From Lachnospiraceae bacterium (lineage in GTDB: Bacteria > Bacillota > Clostridia > Oscillospirales > Ruminococcaceae): DNA of 64,000 bases. This document shows positions 8,819-17,232 of this stretch, piece after piece; within the stretch, counting starts at the first letter, position 1, and each line of letters opens with the position of its first letter. The translations under genes were made by a program, and so were the position numbers. Under the pieces are notes generated by a model. That model had not been told where the DNA came from and ran no database searches. It saw only the letters and a program-made list of their open reading frames with translations. The stretch is taken from positions 194,600-258,599 of the forward strand of contig JAMPFE010000001.1 of NCBI GenBank assembly GCA_023664705.1, read 5' to 3'.

Positions 8819-9994
8819 CGCTTTCATGCGCTTTTTGTAGTCGGTCTTTATCTGCTCGAGAGCGACGGCGTCCTGCTTGCGCTTTTCACGCGCCTGATCC
8901 TGTATAGCCTGAACCTCGTCGATGCCGTTGACGATAGTCTGCCACGTCTGCTGGAGCGTCTCCACCTTGATTGAGGAGTTCGCCGCCATTGCAGCCACCA
9001 TTTTAGACTGGTCGACGGTGTTCTGAGCGTTCTTGATGAGCATTTCGTTGGTTTTCTCGTCGAGAGCCGCGAGGGAGTCCGCCTGTATCTTCTGCCTTTT
9101 CAGCATGATAGCCTGCGCGAGCGACTGCTTGAACACGGGCATCGTGATGATGAACGCGGAGTTTATCTTGCGAACCAGATTGAGGTTGGAGTACTCCATG
9201 GTCTTCAGCATGGGAACGGTCTGGAGCGCGACGTTCTCGGCGATCTTCAGGTCCATAACGCGCTGGTCGAGTATCTCGCGCATCTGCTGCAAATTCGACA
9301 AGTCCATGCGGATAGTGCCGTCGTCGGGGTTCGCCTCGACCTTTGCCTTGTATTCGTCGATGAATTGGTCGAGCTCCTTGACAGCCTGCTCGCCCGCCAT
9401 GATGTACTTGACGAGCTGCTGATAGTAGCCGAGGTTCGCCTCGTACATATTGCCGAGCTTGGCGTTCGCCTGCTCTATCTCGGTCTCGTACTGCTTGAGC
9501 TGAACGTATACCTTGTCAATCTCCTTGCCCATGGTGTCGTACTTGTTGAGTATCTTGTCGAGCTTTTTCTTGAGATTGCCGAAAAGCCCGGGCTTGTCGT
9601 CCTGAATTTCCTTGATGTCGAACTGATCCATAATGGCGGCGAGGTGCTTGAGCATAACGCCCGTATCGTTTATCTGCTCGATGCTCATGGAGTTGAGGAC
9701 TTGGTCGGAAGCCTGCGATATCTGGTCGGCAGCCTCCGCGCCGAATTTCACGATAGTCGAGCTGTCGTTGACGTTTATCGTGGAGACGAGCTGGTCTATC
9801 TCCTTGCTTGTGGCGAGCTGCTGCTTTATCTCGTCGGTCTTTACGACGATGTTGAAGTTCTTCGCCTCCTCGATCTTAGCGTCGAGGATAGCGGGAGACG
9901 TTGTCGGAACGGCATTCGTAACGACCGCCGTGGTCTCGACCTCCGTGTTGGTCTGCTGAGCGGCAGCCGCGCCCGGTGTGAATTGTAATCCCAT
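8816..9994 (-). CDS. telA: TelA/KlaA family 'toxic anion resistance' protein
   Basis: A 392-residue helical protein of the TelA family (YceH in Bacillus subtilis is the comparable Ter-module member). After a low-complexity N-terminus (about 1-35) it is almost wholly helical with coiled-coil character (about 50-370), including a lysine/aspartate-rich turn near residue 140. Members are tied by context to TerD/TerC proteins and stress tolerance; no enzymatic activity is established. Last gene of the eight-gene minus-strand Ter cluster. AAGGA precedes the ATG. A full heptad-ended repeat separates it from yceG and a remnant sits at its stop codon. Confidence 0.9.
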   Translation of the reverse strand: MGLQFTPGAAAAQQTNTEVETTAVVTNAVPTTSPAILDAKIEEAKNFNIVVKTDEIKQQLATSKEIDQLVSTINVNDSSTIVKFGAEAADQISQASDQVLNSMSIEQINDTGVMLKHLAAIMDQFDIKEIQDDKPGLFGNLKKKLDKILNKYDTMGKEIDKVYVQLKQYETEIEQANAKLGNMYEANLGYYQQLVKYIMAGEQAVKELDQFIDEYKAKVEANPDDGTIRMDLSNLQQMREILDQRVMDLKIAENVALQTVPMLKTMEYSNLNLVRKINSAFIITMPVFKQSLAQAIMLKRQKIQADSLAALDEKTNEMLIKNAQNTVDQSKMVAAMAANSSIKVETLQQTWQTIVNGIDEVQAIQDQAREKRKQDAVALEQIKTDYKKRMKA

Positions 9995-10011
9995 TTTTGA
10001 TCCTTTCTTGC

Positions 10012-10173
10012 AGCTAGTTATTAGAGAATAGCAGTTAGTAGTTAGTTAAGGAAGAAATTCGGACGGTCACGTTCATAGCGAAACCTAAAAGCACCTTGGG
10101 GTTACGCTATAAACGTTTCCGTTATCGACACTACCTTAACTGGAAACCAGCAACTATTCACTAAAAACTATTA
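10012..10173. repeat. Heptad-ended palindromic repeat, copy A
   Basis: About 160 bp. The ends are built from degenerate 7-base units (AGTTAGT-like on the left, AACTATT-like on the right). Inside are GGTCACGTTCATAGCG and CGCTATAAACGTTTCC, with the inverted arms ACGTTCATAGCG (10069-10080) and CGCTATAAACGT (10105-10116). Closely related to copies at 13609 and 24170. Its right end supplies the TAA stop of the yceG-like gene (10171-10173). Confidence 0.85.
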
Positions 10174-12339
10174 GTGTTTCCCGAACAGCTTTCCGAAAAA
10201 ACCGCCGTTCTTTTCCTCGGAGGGTATCTTGAATTTCGGAACCTCCACGTCATATAAAAATTGGTTCATTATATGCTCTTCAAACGCGTCGGACGAGACG
10301 TAGGTCTCGAGATTTTTGTAGCCCGTCGGCGTGTATACGAGTATGTCAAAGCCTATCAGATTGCACAGCACGAGGTGTATGCACTCCCAGAGCGTGAACG
10401 TGTCCTCAACCGCGTCGACGTATATCACCTTCGGTATCGCCCTCGTGAAGTCAAACCGCTGTATTATCTGCATAAAGGACTTTGTAAGGCTCATTCCGTG
10501 GTACAGTATACTGCACATCAGCTCGTCGCCCTGCAGCTTCACAAACCCGCTTGACGCCGCCTCCTGCAGCTTGTAGAACAGCATATCCTGTATGCGGTCG
10601 GGCAGATAGCTGAATTTGTTGAGCGTGCTCGCTTTCAGCTTTTCAACGTCGTATTGCCCGTTGCGGTAAAACTGCCGATAAACCGACAAATCGACCGCGG
10701 GCTCCTCGGGGTTTTTCGCCTTTACGAACAGGAGCGTGTCGGGGGTGAGCTTCTGCCTTATATCCTCCCAGTAGTTCCCGAGATTGCCGTTCTCAACGCC
10801 GCTTATCTTCGCGAAGATATTCGGCACGGACACCAGATTTCCCGCCGTCGCGAAGCCCGTCCTGAACCGCGCCTCCTGTTTCCAGAGGATGGCAATTTCC
10901 TCGAACGTCGTTTTCAGCGTAACGGATTGGCTGTTCGGGAACTGAAAGCTCCGATAGATGCCCGTATCGCCGCCGTACAGCATGGTGTCCAGATCGCGCT
11001 CCGCGGAATACGCCACGGTCGCGACCTTCATCTTTATCGCCTTGTTCGGATAGCTTCCGCTCTCCTTGCTCTGCGGCAGCTCGAATATCTGCATCCTCCC
11101 GCCGATGTTCCTGTCGACGGCAAGCGCGAGGTTGCCTTTGTTCGGCGTGATGTAAACGGTATCGAACCCGCACCGCGACATAAAATTGAGGAAATACATC
11201 TCCGACTGCGAGATGTCGCCGTAGTACAGTATCACGGGGATATCCTCGTAGCGCACCGCGTACTTCCGCGCCTGCGTGCAGCGGTACAGCCACGTTATCA
11301 GCTTGTTGCCGTAATTCAGCACGACGGTCTGATTGCCCGTGTTCAGCTCGTTGAGCAGCTCCGTGAGCGTTTTCCGCGCAAGCGCTGTCCGCATGGGGTC
11401 GCCGCTCAGCGTTATCTGCATCGCCAGCGCGTCTATCATCTCCGAGGTGCTTGTCCTCGGCACCGTCCCGAGCGCGCGGACCTCGTCCGCGTTCGGGTTT
11501 TCAAGCGGCTTCTCGATAAAGATGAGCTGCTTTTTCAGCCCCGCGAAGCCCTCCTTGAACTTGACGAGCATATTCGTATACACGGTCTCCTCGTCGAAGC
11601 CTATCAGCGCCGCCGAGTACACGGGTATCTCCCCGTCCTCGGTGTACACGCCGCCGTTCCCGATAACGCGGGACTTCCTGTCTTTGAGAACGTCCTCGAA
11701 TATCCCCGCCGCCGACGTGTCGAGCCGCTTTACGAGACCGCTCACGCGCTCTCCCTCGGCGCGCATTTCGGCGAGCTTAGCCTCCCTCGAAAGGTCTATC
11801 TTCCCGAAATCTATCTGTATCGGCGACGTTATCGGACCGCCCTTTACCGTCACATCGTCCTTGTACGGGAACTTGCCGAAATCCGCGTCCAGACCGTAGC
11901 TGACGACCGTCACCTTAACGCCCGCCGCGGCGAGCATATACAGGAAATACAGCTCCCTGAGCGTTGCCGAGCCTATATACAGCACGGCGCCCGGTCTTGC
12001 CCCGAGGTACTTTATCAGCCAGCAGAGTATCACGAAGTAGGTGTTTTTCTTGTTGGCGCCGCATTCCGCGACCGCTTTTGCCATTATCTCGGCGAGCTTG
12101 GCGCTGTCGCACGGCAGGTTTATCTTGTGCAGGAACATATCTAAGCCGCGCTTGATGTCCTCCGCGTTCTCGAAGCTCGACGCGGTGTATTCCGCGGCTT
12201 TCGCTATCTCGTCGGTAGTCGCGAGCGGCAGCTTCTCTTTAAAGAACAGCCCGTTTTTCTGCGCCGCGACAAACTGTTCAATTAAGAATCCCCGAAACCC
12301 GTCGGGATCGTCATACCCGACATATCTCGTAAATTCCAC
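10171..12339 (-). CDS. YceG-like Ter-module protein (biosynthetic-module component)
   Basis: A 722-residue soluble protein that I place in the YceG_bac family, the large protein next to TerD and TelA homologues in Bacillus (yceCDEFGH). It appears to hold two related halves, each with a segment of the type 'VLYIGSATLRELYFLYML' (about 118-135) and 'VILYYGDISQSEMYFLNFM' (about 370-388), suggesting an internal duplication. The family was proposed from context to act in making a small molecule with Ter systems; biochemistry is lacking. It starts 20 bases after the TerD-fusion gene and ends inside repeat copy A. Confidence 0.8.
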   Translation of the reverse strand: MEFTRYVGYDDPDGFRGFLIEQFVAAQKNGLFFKEKLPLATTDEIAKAAEYTASSFENAEDIKRGLDMFLHKINLPCDSAKLAEIMAKAVAECGANKKNTYFVILCWLIKYLGARPGAVLYIGSATLRELYFLYMLAAAGVKVTVVSYGLDADFGKFPYKDDVTVKGGPITSPIQIDFGKIDLSREAKLAEMRAEGERVSGLVKRLDTSAAGIFEDVLKDRKSRVIGNGGVYTEDGEIPVYSAALIGFDEETVYTNMLVKFKEGFAGLKKQLIFIEKPLENPNADEVRALGTVPRTSTSEMIDALAMQITLSGDPMRTALARKTLTELLNELNTGNQTVVLNYGNKLITWLYRCTQARKYAVRYEDIPVILYYGDISQSEMYFLNFMSRCGFDTVYITPNKGNLALAVDRNIGGRMQIFELPQSKESGSYPNKAIKMKVATVAYSAERDLDTMLYGGDTGIYRSFQFPNSQSVTLKTTFEEIAILWKQEARFRTGFATAGNLVSVPNIFAKISGVENGNLGNYWEDIRQKLTPDTLLFVKAKNPEEPAVDLSVYRQFYRNGQYDVEKLKASTLNKFSYLPDRIQDMLFYKLQEAASSGFVKLQGDELMCSILYHGMSLTKSFMQIIQRFDFTRAIPKVIYVDAVEDTFTLWECIHLVLCNLIGFDILVYTPTGYKNLETYVSSDAFEEHIMNQFLYDVEVPKFKIPSEEKNGGFFGKLFGKH

Positions 12340-12359
12340 CTTGCGTACCCCCTAAGCTA

Positions 12360-13592
12360 TTATTCGTCAACTACTTCGATGCCGTAGCGGTTGCAGAGCT
12401 TCGCCATGCCGTCCTTGTAGCCCGCGCCGACCGCCGATATTTTCCATTCGCCCTTGTACAGATAAAACTCCAGAGCCACGACGGTAGCCTCCGCCGAAAG
12501 CCCGTCCATAACGAACGAAACGCGCTCCCCGCCCGCTCTTATCGACACGCGCGGCGTTCTCACCGACGCGAAATTTTTCACGGTATCGCCCGCGTATATC
12601 GAGTAAGCCAGCGCTATCCTCCGCACCCTGAAATCGACCTTCGCCAAGTCGACCTCGATGTGCCCGTCCGCGGGAACGTACACGACCTCGCCGTTTTCGG
12701 AGCGCTCGTTGCCGAAGAAAATCAGCCCCGCGTCGCCGAGCGACCGTTCGTCCTCGCCGAGCAGGAACACATAGGGGTCGATCTCATATCCCCTCGGCTT
12801 TTCGCAGGTGAAGAAGATATCAAATCGGCTGCCTATGTATTGAGACAGCGAAACGCGCTGCCCCCGCCTCATCGCGAGCGCCGGCAGCGACTTATCGGGC
12901 GTTCTCGTCATCGAGATAACGTCCGTCGCCGCGGGCGCGCTTATCGGCTCGGGGAGCGGCGCGCGCGAAAAATCGCGCTCGGGAGCGTCGTATATGCGCT
13001 TGTTTTCGGCTCTTTCGGCATTCGCGGCGGGTCTGCCCGTAAGGTATATCCTGCGCGTGAATTTGCTTTTGAACAGCACCTCCGCGTACAGATAGGTCTG
13101 CGCCGAAATGCCCGAAACTGTGACGGTAAGCTCGCTGCGCCCCGCGTTCAGCGTACTCGGCGAGAACGCGACCTCGCGGATATTGCAGACTATCTCGGTC
13201 TTGTCGGGAACGTTTACGGCGAGCGTGAACGTATTCACGCTGTCAGCCGCGAATTCCCCAAGCCCGATAGTCCTCGGCACGTCGAAAAAGCCGTCCTCCG
13301 CGCCGAAACCGCGCACGCCGCCGAGCACCTCGATGTCCTTTGCCGAAGCGAGAACGCCCGCCGAAACGGCGATGTCGTTAAGACCGCCCTCCGTGAGCTC
13401 CGCGCGGATATTCTCGATAGAAACGCCGTTTGAGTTGATCTCGATAACGGGGGAGCTTTTCGACCAGATAGTGGTGTTTTTGCCGACAAGGCGCAGGGGC
13501 TTGCTTATCACAAGCGGTCCCTCGAATTCGCCCGACGGCAGCGTCACGCAAGACCCCGCCGCCGCGCCGTCGATAAGCCCTTTTAAGTCCAC
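12360..13592 (-). CDS. Beta-helix/TerD fusion protein
   Basis: A 410-residue fusion. Residues about 1-110 read as turns of a right-handed parallel beta-helix (LPSGEFEGPLVISKPLRLVG, then repeated N/G turns with I/V strands). Residues about 115-185 look like a beta-sandwich. The C-terminus (about 225-408) is a TerD domain ending YKGEWKISAVGAGYKDGM, parallel to the end of the neighbouring TerD. The acidic Ca2+ site is degraded: the DFDLDA of the neighbour is GYEIDPY here, so metal binding may be weak or altered. Transcribed with terD upstream and yceG downstream. The N-terminal fold is inferred from sequence pattern only. Confidence 0.78.
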   Translation of the reverse strand: MDLKGLIDGAAAGSCVTLPSGEFEGPLVISKPLRLVGKNTTIWSKSSPVIEINSNGVSIENIRAELTEGGLNDIAVSAGVLASAKDIEVLGGVRGFGAEDGFFDVPRTIGLGEFAADSVNTFTLAVNVPDKTEIVCNIREVAFSPSTLNAGRSELTVTVSGISAQTYLYAEVLFKSKFTRRIYLTGRPAANAERAENKRIYDAPERDFSRAPLPEPISAPAATDVISMTRTPDKSLPALAMRRGQRVSLSQYIGSRFDIFFTCEKPRGYEIDPYVFLLGEDERSLGDAGLIFFGNERSENGEVVYVPADGHIEVDLAKVDFRVRRIALAYSIYAGDTVKNFASVRTPRVSIRAGGERVSFVMDGLSAEATVVALEFYLYKGEWKISAVGAGYKDGMAKLCNRYGIEVVDE

Positions 13593-13608
13593 AAGCCCCG
13601 CCCCCTTT

Positions 13609-13766
13609 GATAGTTAATAGTTTAATAGCCGCTAGTTGTTAGTTAATGTTTGGCTGCGAACGGTCACGTTTATAGCGACAGGAAAAGCGCCTTGGAAATA
13701 CGCTATAAACGTTTCCGCTATCGTCACTTCCTTAACTGGCAACTAACAACTATTCACTATCAACTA
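13609..13766. repeat. Heptad-ended palindromic repeat, copy B
   Basis: About 158 bp, the best preserved copy. It has a perfect 12-base inverted repeat, ACGTTTATAGCG (13666-13677) and CGCTATAAACGT (13701-13712), and ends of AGTTAAT/AGTTGTTAGTT on the left and AACTAACAACTATT...AACTATA on the right. The right end supplies the TAG stop of terD (13764-13766, minus strand). Same + strand orientation as copies A and C. Confidence 0.88.
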
Positions 13767-14348
13767 TACGTTAACGCCGTAGGCTCGGCAAAGAGCCTCC
13801 AGACCGCCCTGATAGCCCGCCGCCACCGCGTTGAACTTCCAGTCGCCGTTGTAGCGGTATATCTCGCAGACCACGAGCGCCGTCTCAATAGAGAATTCCT
13901 CAACGAGGTCGAAGCGCAGGACCTCCTCGCCGCCGACGTCGTCGGGAGTGTCTATCTTAACAACGCGGACGTAGGAGTTGGATACCTGCCCGAAGTTCTG
14001 ATGCTTCTGCTCCGCGTCGAAAATCGTTACCGTAACGGCGATCTTCTCAATTTCCGCGGGTATCTTGGAAAAGTCGATGATGATAGCCTCGTCGTCGCCG
14101 TCGCCCTCGCCCGTTCTGTTGTCGCCCGTATGCACAACAGCGCCGTTTCTCGCCGAGAGATTGTTGTAGAAAATGAAGTCCTCGTCCTTAAGCACCTTGC
14201 CGCTGCTGCCGAGCAGGAACACGCACGCGTCCAAGTCGAAATCCTGACCGCCGTCGTAGCGGTTGGTGTCCCAGCCCAGACCGATACGCGCCATAGTTAC
14301 CGATTTGTCAAGGCTCACGCGCTGACCCTTAGAAAGATTTACTGCCAT
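13764..14348 (-). CDS. terD: TerD family calcium-binding stress protein
   Basis: A canonical 194-residue TerD protein. N-terminal LSKGQRVSLDK, a Ca2+-binding stretch DTNRYDGGQDFDLDA (about 33-47), CVFLLG, and the C-terminal YNGDWKFNAVAAGYQGGL are all family hallmarks. TerD proteins bind Ca2+ and belong to conserved stress modules named after tellurite resistance. Start fixed by GGAGG 8 bases upstream of the ATG. It lies directly after the Ca2+ ATPase gene, so calcium is a plausible shared signal. The stop codon falls in repeat copy B. Confidence 0.95.
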   Translation of the reverse strand: MAVNLSKGQRVSLDKSVTMARIGLGWDTNRYDGGQDFDLDACVFLLGSSGKVLKDEDFIFYNNLSARNGAVVHTGDNRTGEGDGDDEAIIIDFSKIPAEIEKIAVTVTIFDAEQKHQNFGQVSNSYVRVVKIDTPDDVGGEEVLRFDLVEEFSIETALVVCEIYRYNGDWKFNAVAAGYQGGLEALCRAYGVNV

Positions 14349-14415
14349 AATTGTTTCCTCCGTAGATTATATTTTACCGTATTCCCCCGCGCCGCAGGGG
14401 AAACGGCGAGTTACC

Positions 14416-17163
14416 TCAGTTGCCTTTGCCCGCCGAGTTTGCGATCGCTTTTCTGATAAGGTCTATCGGGATTATCGAGATTGCGGGGATAAGCACCACC
14501 AGCCACTCGACGAGGTTCAGTCCCCAGCCCGAGAGAATACCTCTGCCGAGGTAGGTCATCAGTATCTGAACTACCGCGATAATGCCGAACACCGTCAAAA
14601 AGCCCTTGTTTTTGCCGAGATTGTCGAACAAATTCATGCGGTCGGTGCGCGCGTTGAACGCGTTGAACACCGCGATGAAGATGAAGAATGCGAAGTACGC
14701 CGTGTGGAGTATCGCGTGCGGCTCGTTTTCGATGTGGATATCGCGCAGCCAGCCCCAGCTTTCAAGATAGCTTACGGGATCGCCGCTCGGGAACGACCCG
14801 AGTATAAGCATCGCTATCGACAGCGCGAAAGTCCAGCCCGCGCCGACGATAATTTCCGACATCATATATTTGCTGATTATCGGCTCGTTTCTGCGCTTCG
14901 GCTTTTCTTTCATAAAGCGCTCGAGAGGCGGCTCTCCGCCGAACGCCAGCGCCGCGAGGGTGTCCATTACGAGGTTGACCCAGAGTATCTGGATAACGGA
15001 CAGCGGATTTGCCACGCCGATAAGCGGGCAGACGAACGAGACCAGAACCGCCGCCACGTTGATAGTGAGCTGGAACACGATGAATTTGCGTATCGAGTTG
15101 AAGATCGTGCGCCCGTAGAGTATCGCGCGGTCTATCGAGTTGAAGTTGTCGTCGAGGATAACGATGTCGGAAGCCTCTTTCGCGACCTCCGTGCCGCCGC
15201 CCATAGCGAAGCCGACGTCGGCTTTCTTGAGCGCGGGGGAGTCGTTCACGCCGTCGCCCGTCATGCCCGCGACGAGGTCAAGCTCCTGCGCGAGACGCAC
15301 CAGACGGCTCTTGTCGGTAGGCAGCGCGCGCGCGATAACGCGGATATCCTTTAGCTTTGCCTTGATGTCGTCGTCGGACATCTTCGCAAGCTCGTCCGAG
15401 GTGAGCATAAGGTTGCTGTCGGAGTCGATAAGCCCGGCTTCTTTGGCGATAGCGACGGCGGTCTCCTTGCGGTCGCCCGTTATCATAACGACCTGCACGC
15501 CCGCGCCCTTGACCTCTTTGATAGCGGTGACGGACTCGGGGCGAACCTCGTCGCGTATGCCCAGACAGCCCACGAGCGTCCAGTTGTTGCCCTCGGGCAG
15601 CGATTCCTCGCCGAGAGCGTCCTCGGAGGTCGCCACGGCAAGCACGCGTATAGCGCGGTTGGCAAGCTCGTCTATCTTCGCGTTGAGCGCGTTCATATCG
15701 AACGGCTGCTTTTTGCCGTCCTTGTCGTAGTAGTGGGAGCAGCGCTGCAAAATCTTCTCGGGCGCGCCCTTGATAAGCGAGAGGTCGTATTCGCCTTCGA
15801 CCTGCGTCGCGGAGTATTTGTTCGTGGAGTTGAACGGAATGTTGCCGACAGCCTTAACGACAGCCTTGCACTCGGTGTTCATGGCATAGCCGAGGATAGC
15901 GCGTTCCGTGGCGTTTCCGCCGAGCACGCGGCGCTCCTTGCCCTCGCCCGAAATCATCGAAAGCGTGTTCTTGTGAATGGAAAGCGACAGCAGGTCGCCG
16001 AGCTTTCCGCCGACGTCGTCAAAGGTCTTGTATTCGTTTACGGCGCCGTCGAGGAAGTTGATGGCCTCCAGTTTGCCCTTGGTGATAGTGCCCGTCTTGT
16101 CGGAGAACAGGATGTTCAGCGAGCCCGCGGTCTCGATACCCGCGACCTTGCGCACGAGAACGTTGTCCTTGAGCATTTTGCCCATATTCTGTGCCGAAAC
16201 GATAGCTATCATCAGCGGCAGACCCTCGGGCACCGCCATAACGATGATGATGACCGCCAGCATAACCGCCTCAATAAGCGCCTTAAGCAGCGCCGCCCAC
16301 GCGAATACGCCGCCCGGCGCGAGGAACGCCATAGGGGCAAAGCCCGTATCGAACAGGATAGTTTTCGCCAGCATCGCGACAGCGATAGCCACGCCGCCGA
16401 TATAGCCGAACTTGGAGATGCCGTTCGCGAGCTTGCCGAGCTTTACCTTCAGCGGCGTTTCGCGGTCGTCCTCTGTCTGCAGCTCGGAGGCTATCTTGCC
16501 GTACTCGGACTTGTCGCCGACGACCGTGACCTGCATTACCGCGTTGCCCGAGCAGACCACCGCGCCGCGGTATACCTTGTATTCGCTGTCGAAGTTGGTG
16601 TTTTCGTCGGTGTCGACCCACCCCTCGGGTATCGCGAATTTCTTAGCCTCGCGGCTCTCGCCGTTCAGCACGGACTGGTCTACCTTGATGTCGCCGTCGA
16701 TTATAATGCCGTCGGCGGGTATCTTATCGCCCGACTGGAGCAATATCGCGTCCCCGACAACGATGTCGTTTATCGCGACCTCGGAGATAACGCCGTTGCG
16801 GTAGGTCTTGACCATAATGCGGGAAGCCTCCTCCTGAAGCTTCTGGAACGCGTTTTCGTTGCGGTATTCGGAGAACGTCGAAACCAGCGTCGCTAGGCAT
16901 ATCGCGATGAAGATGCCGAGCGGCTCGTACCACTCGGGAGCGCCCTCCACGAACGGATGCCCGTCCGCGTTCTTCACCAGACCGAGCACTGCAAGCACGA
17001 CGTTGATGAGCAGCGCGACGATGAGTATCTTTATCATGGGGTCGCCGAGATTGCCCTTGAGCTTATCCCAGAAGCTCTCGTGAGCCTGCTCCGTCATTGA
17101 ATTGTCGCCGTATTTAGCCTTGCTTTCGGCAACCTCCTTGTCTGTCAGACCGAATTTTTTCAT
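14416..17163 (-). CDS. P-type Ca2+-transporting ATPase (type II, PMCA-like)
   Basis: A 915-residue cation pump predicted to export Ca2+ using ATP. It has an actuator domain with the expected TGE-like region (LNGESREA near 171), the M4 ion site VPEGLPL near 312, phosphorylation motif SDKTGT near 356, the hinge GDGVNDSPALK near 640, and M6 NLVMDTLAALA near 717. M4 and M6 resemble eukaryotic plasma-membrane Ca2+ ATPases; no calmodulin-binding tail is evident. About ten membrane segments are visible. Placement between TerD and the kinase/phosphatase/vWA triad ties Ca2+ flux to the Ter module. AAAGGATC precedes the ATG. Confidence 0.93.
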   Translation of the reverse strand: MKKFGLTDKEVAESKAKYGDNSMTEQAHESFWDKLKGNLGDPMIKILIVALLINVVLAVLGLVKNADGHPFVEGAPEWYEPLGIFIAICLATLVSTFSEYRNENAFQKLQEEASRIMVKTYRNGVISEVAINDIVVGDAILLQSGDKIPADGIIIDGDIKVDQSVLNGESREAKKFAIPEGWVDTDENTNFDSEYKVYRGAVVCSGNAVMQVTVVGDKSEYGKIASELQTEDDRETPLKVKLGKLANGISKFGYIGGVAIAVAMLAKTILFDTGFAPMAFLAPGGVFAWAALLKALIEAVMLAVIIIVMAVPEGLPLMIAIVSAQNMGKMLKDNVLVRKVAGIETAGSLNILFSDKTGTITKGKLEAINFLDGAVNEYKTFDDVGGKLGDLLSLSIHKNTLSMISGEGKERRVLGGNATERAILGYAMNTECKAVVKAVGNIPFNSTNKYSATQVEGEYDLSLIKGAPEKILQRCSHYYDKDGKKQPFDMNALNAKIDELANRAIRVLAVATSEDALGEESLPEGNNWTLVGCLGIRDEVRPESVTAIKEVKGAGVQVVMITGDRKETAVAIAKEAGLIDSDSNLMLTSDELAKMSDDDIKAKLKDIRVIARALPTDKSRLVRLAQELDLVAGMTGDGVNDSPALKKADVGFAMGGGTEVAKEASDIVILDDNFNSIDRAILYGRTIFNSIRKFIVFQLTINVAAVLVSFVCPLIGVANPLSVIQILWVNLVMDTLAALAFGGEPPLERFMKEKPKRRNEPIISKYMMSEIIVGAGWTFALSIAMLILGSFPSGDPVSYLESWGWLRDIHIENEPHAILHTAYFAFFIFIAVFNAFNARTDRMNLFDNLGKNKGFLTVFGIIAVVQILMTYLGRGILSGWGLNLVEWLVVLIPAISIIPIDLIRKAIANSAGKGN

Positions 17164-17232
17164 TTTGTAATGATCCTTTCATATATTACTTATTGTATTG
17201 TTACGCCAAAGGCATAATTGCGGTTTTTGCGG

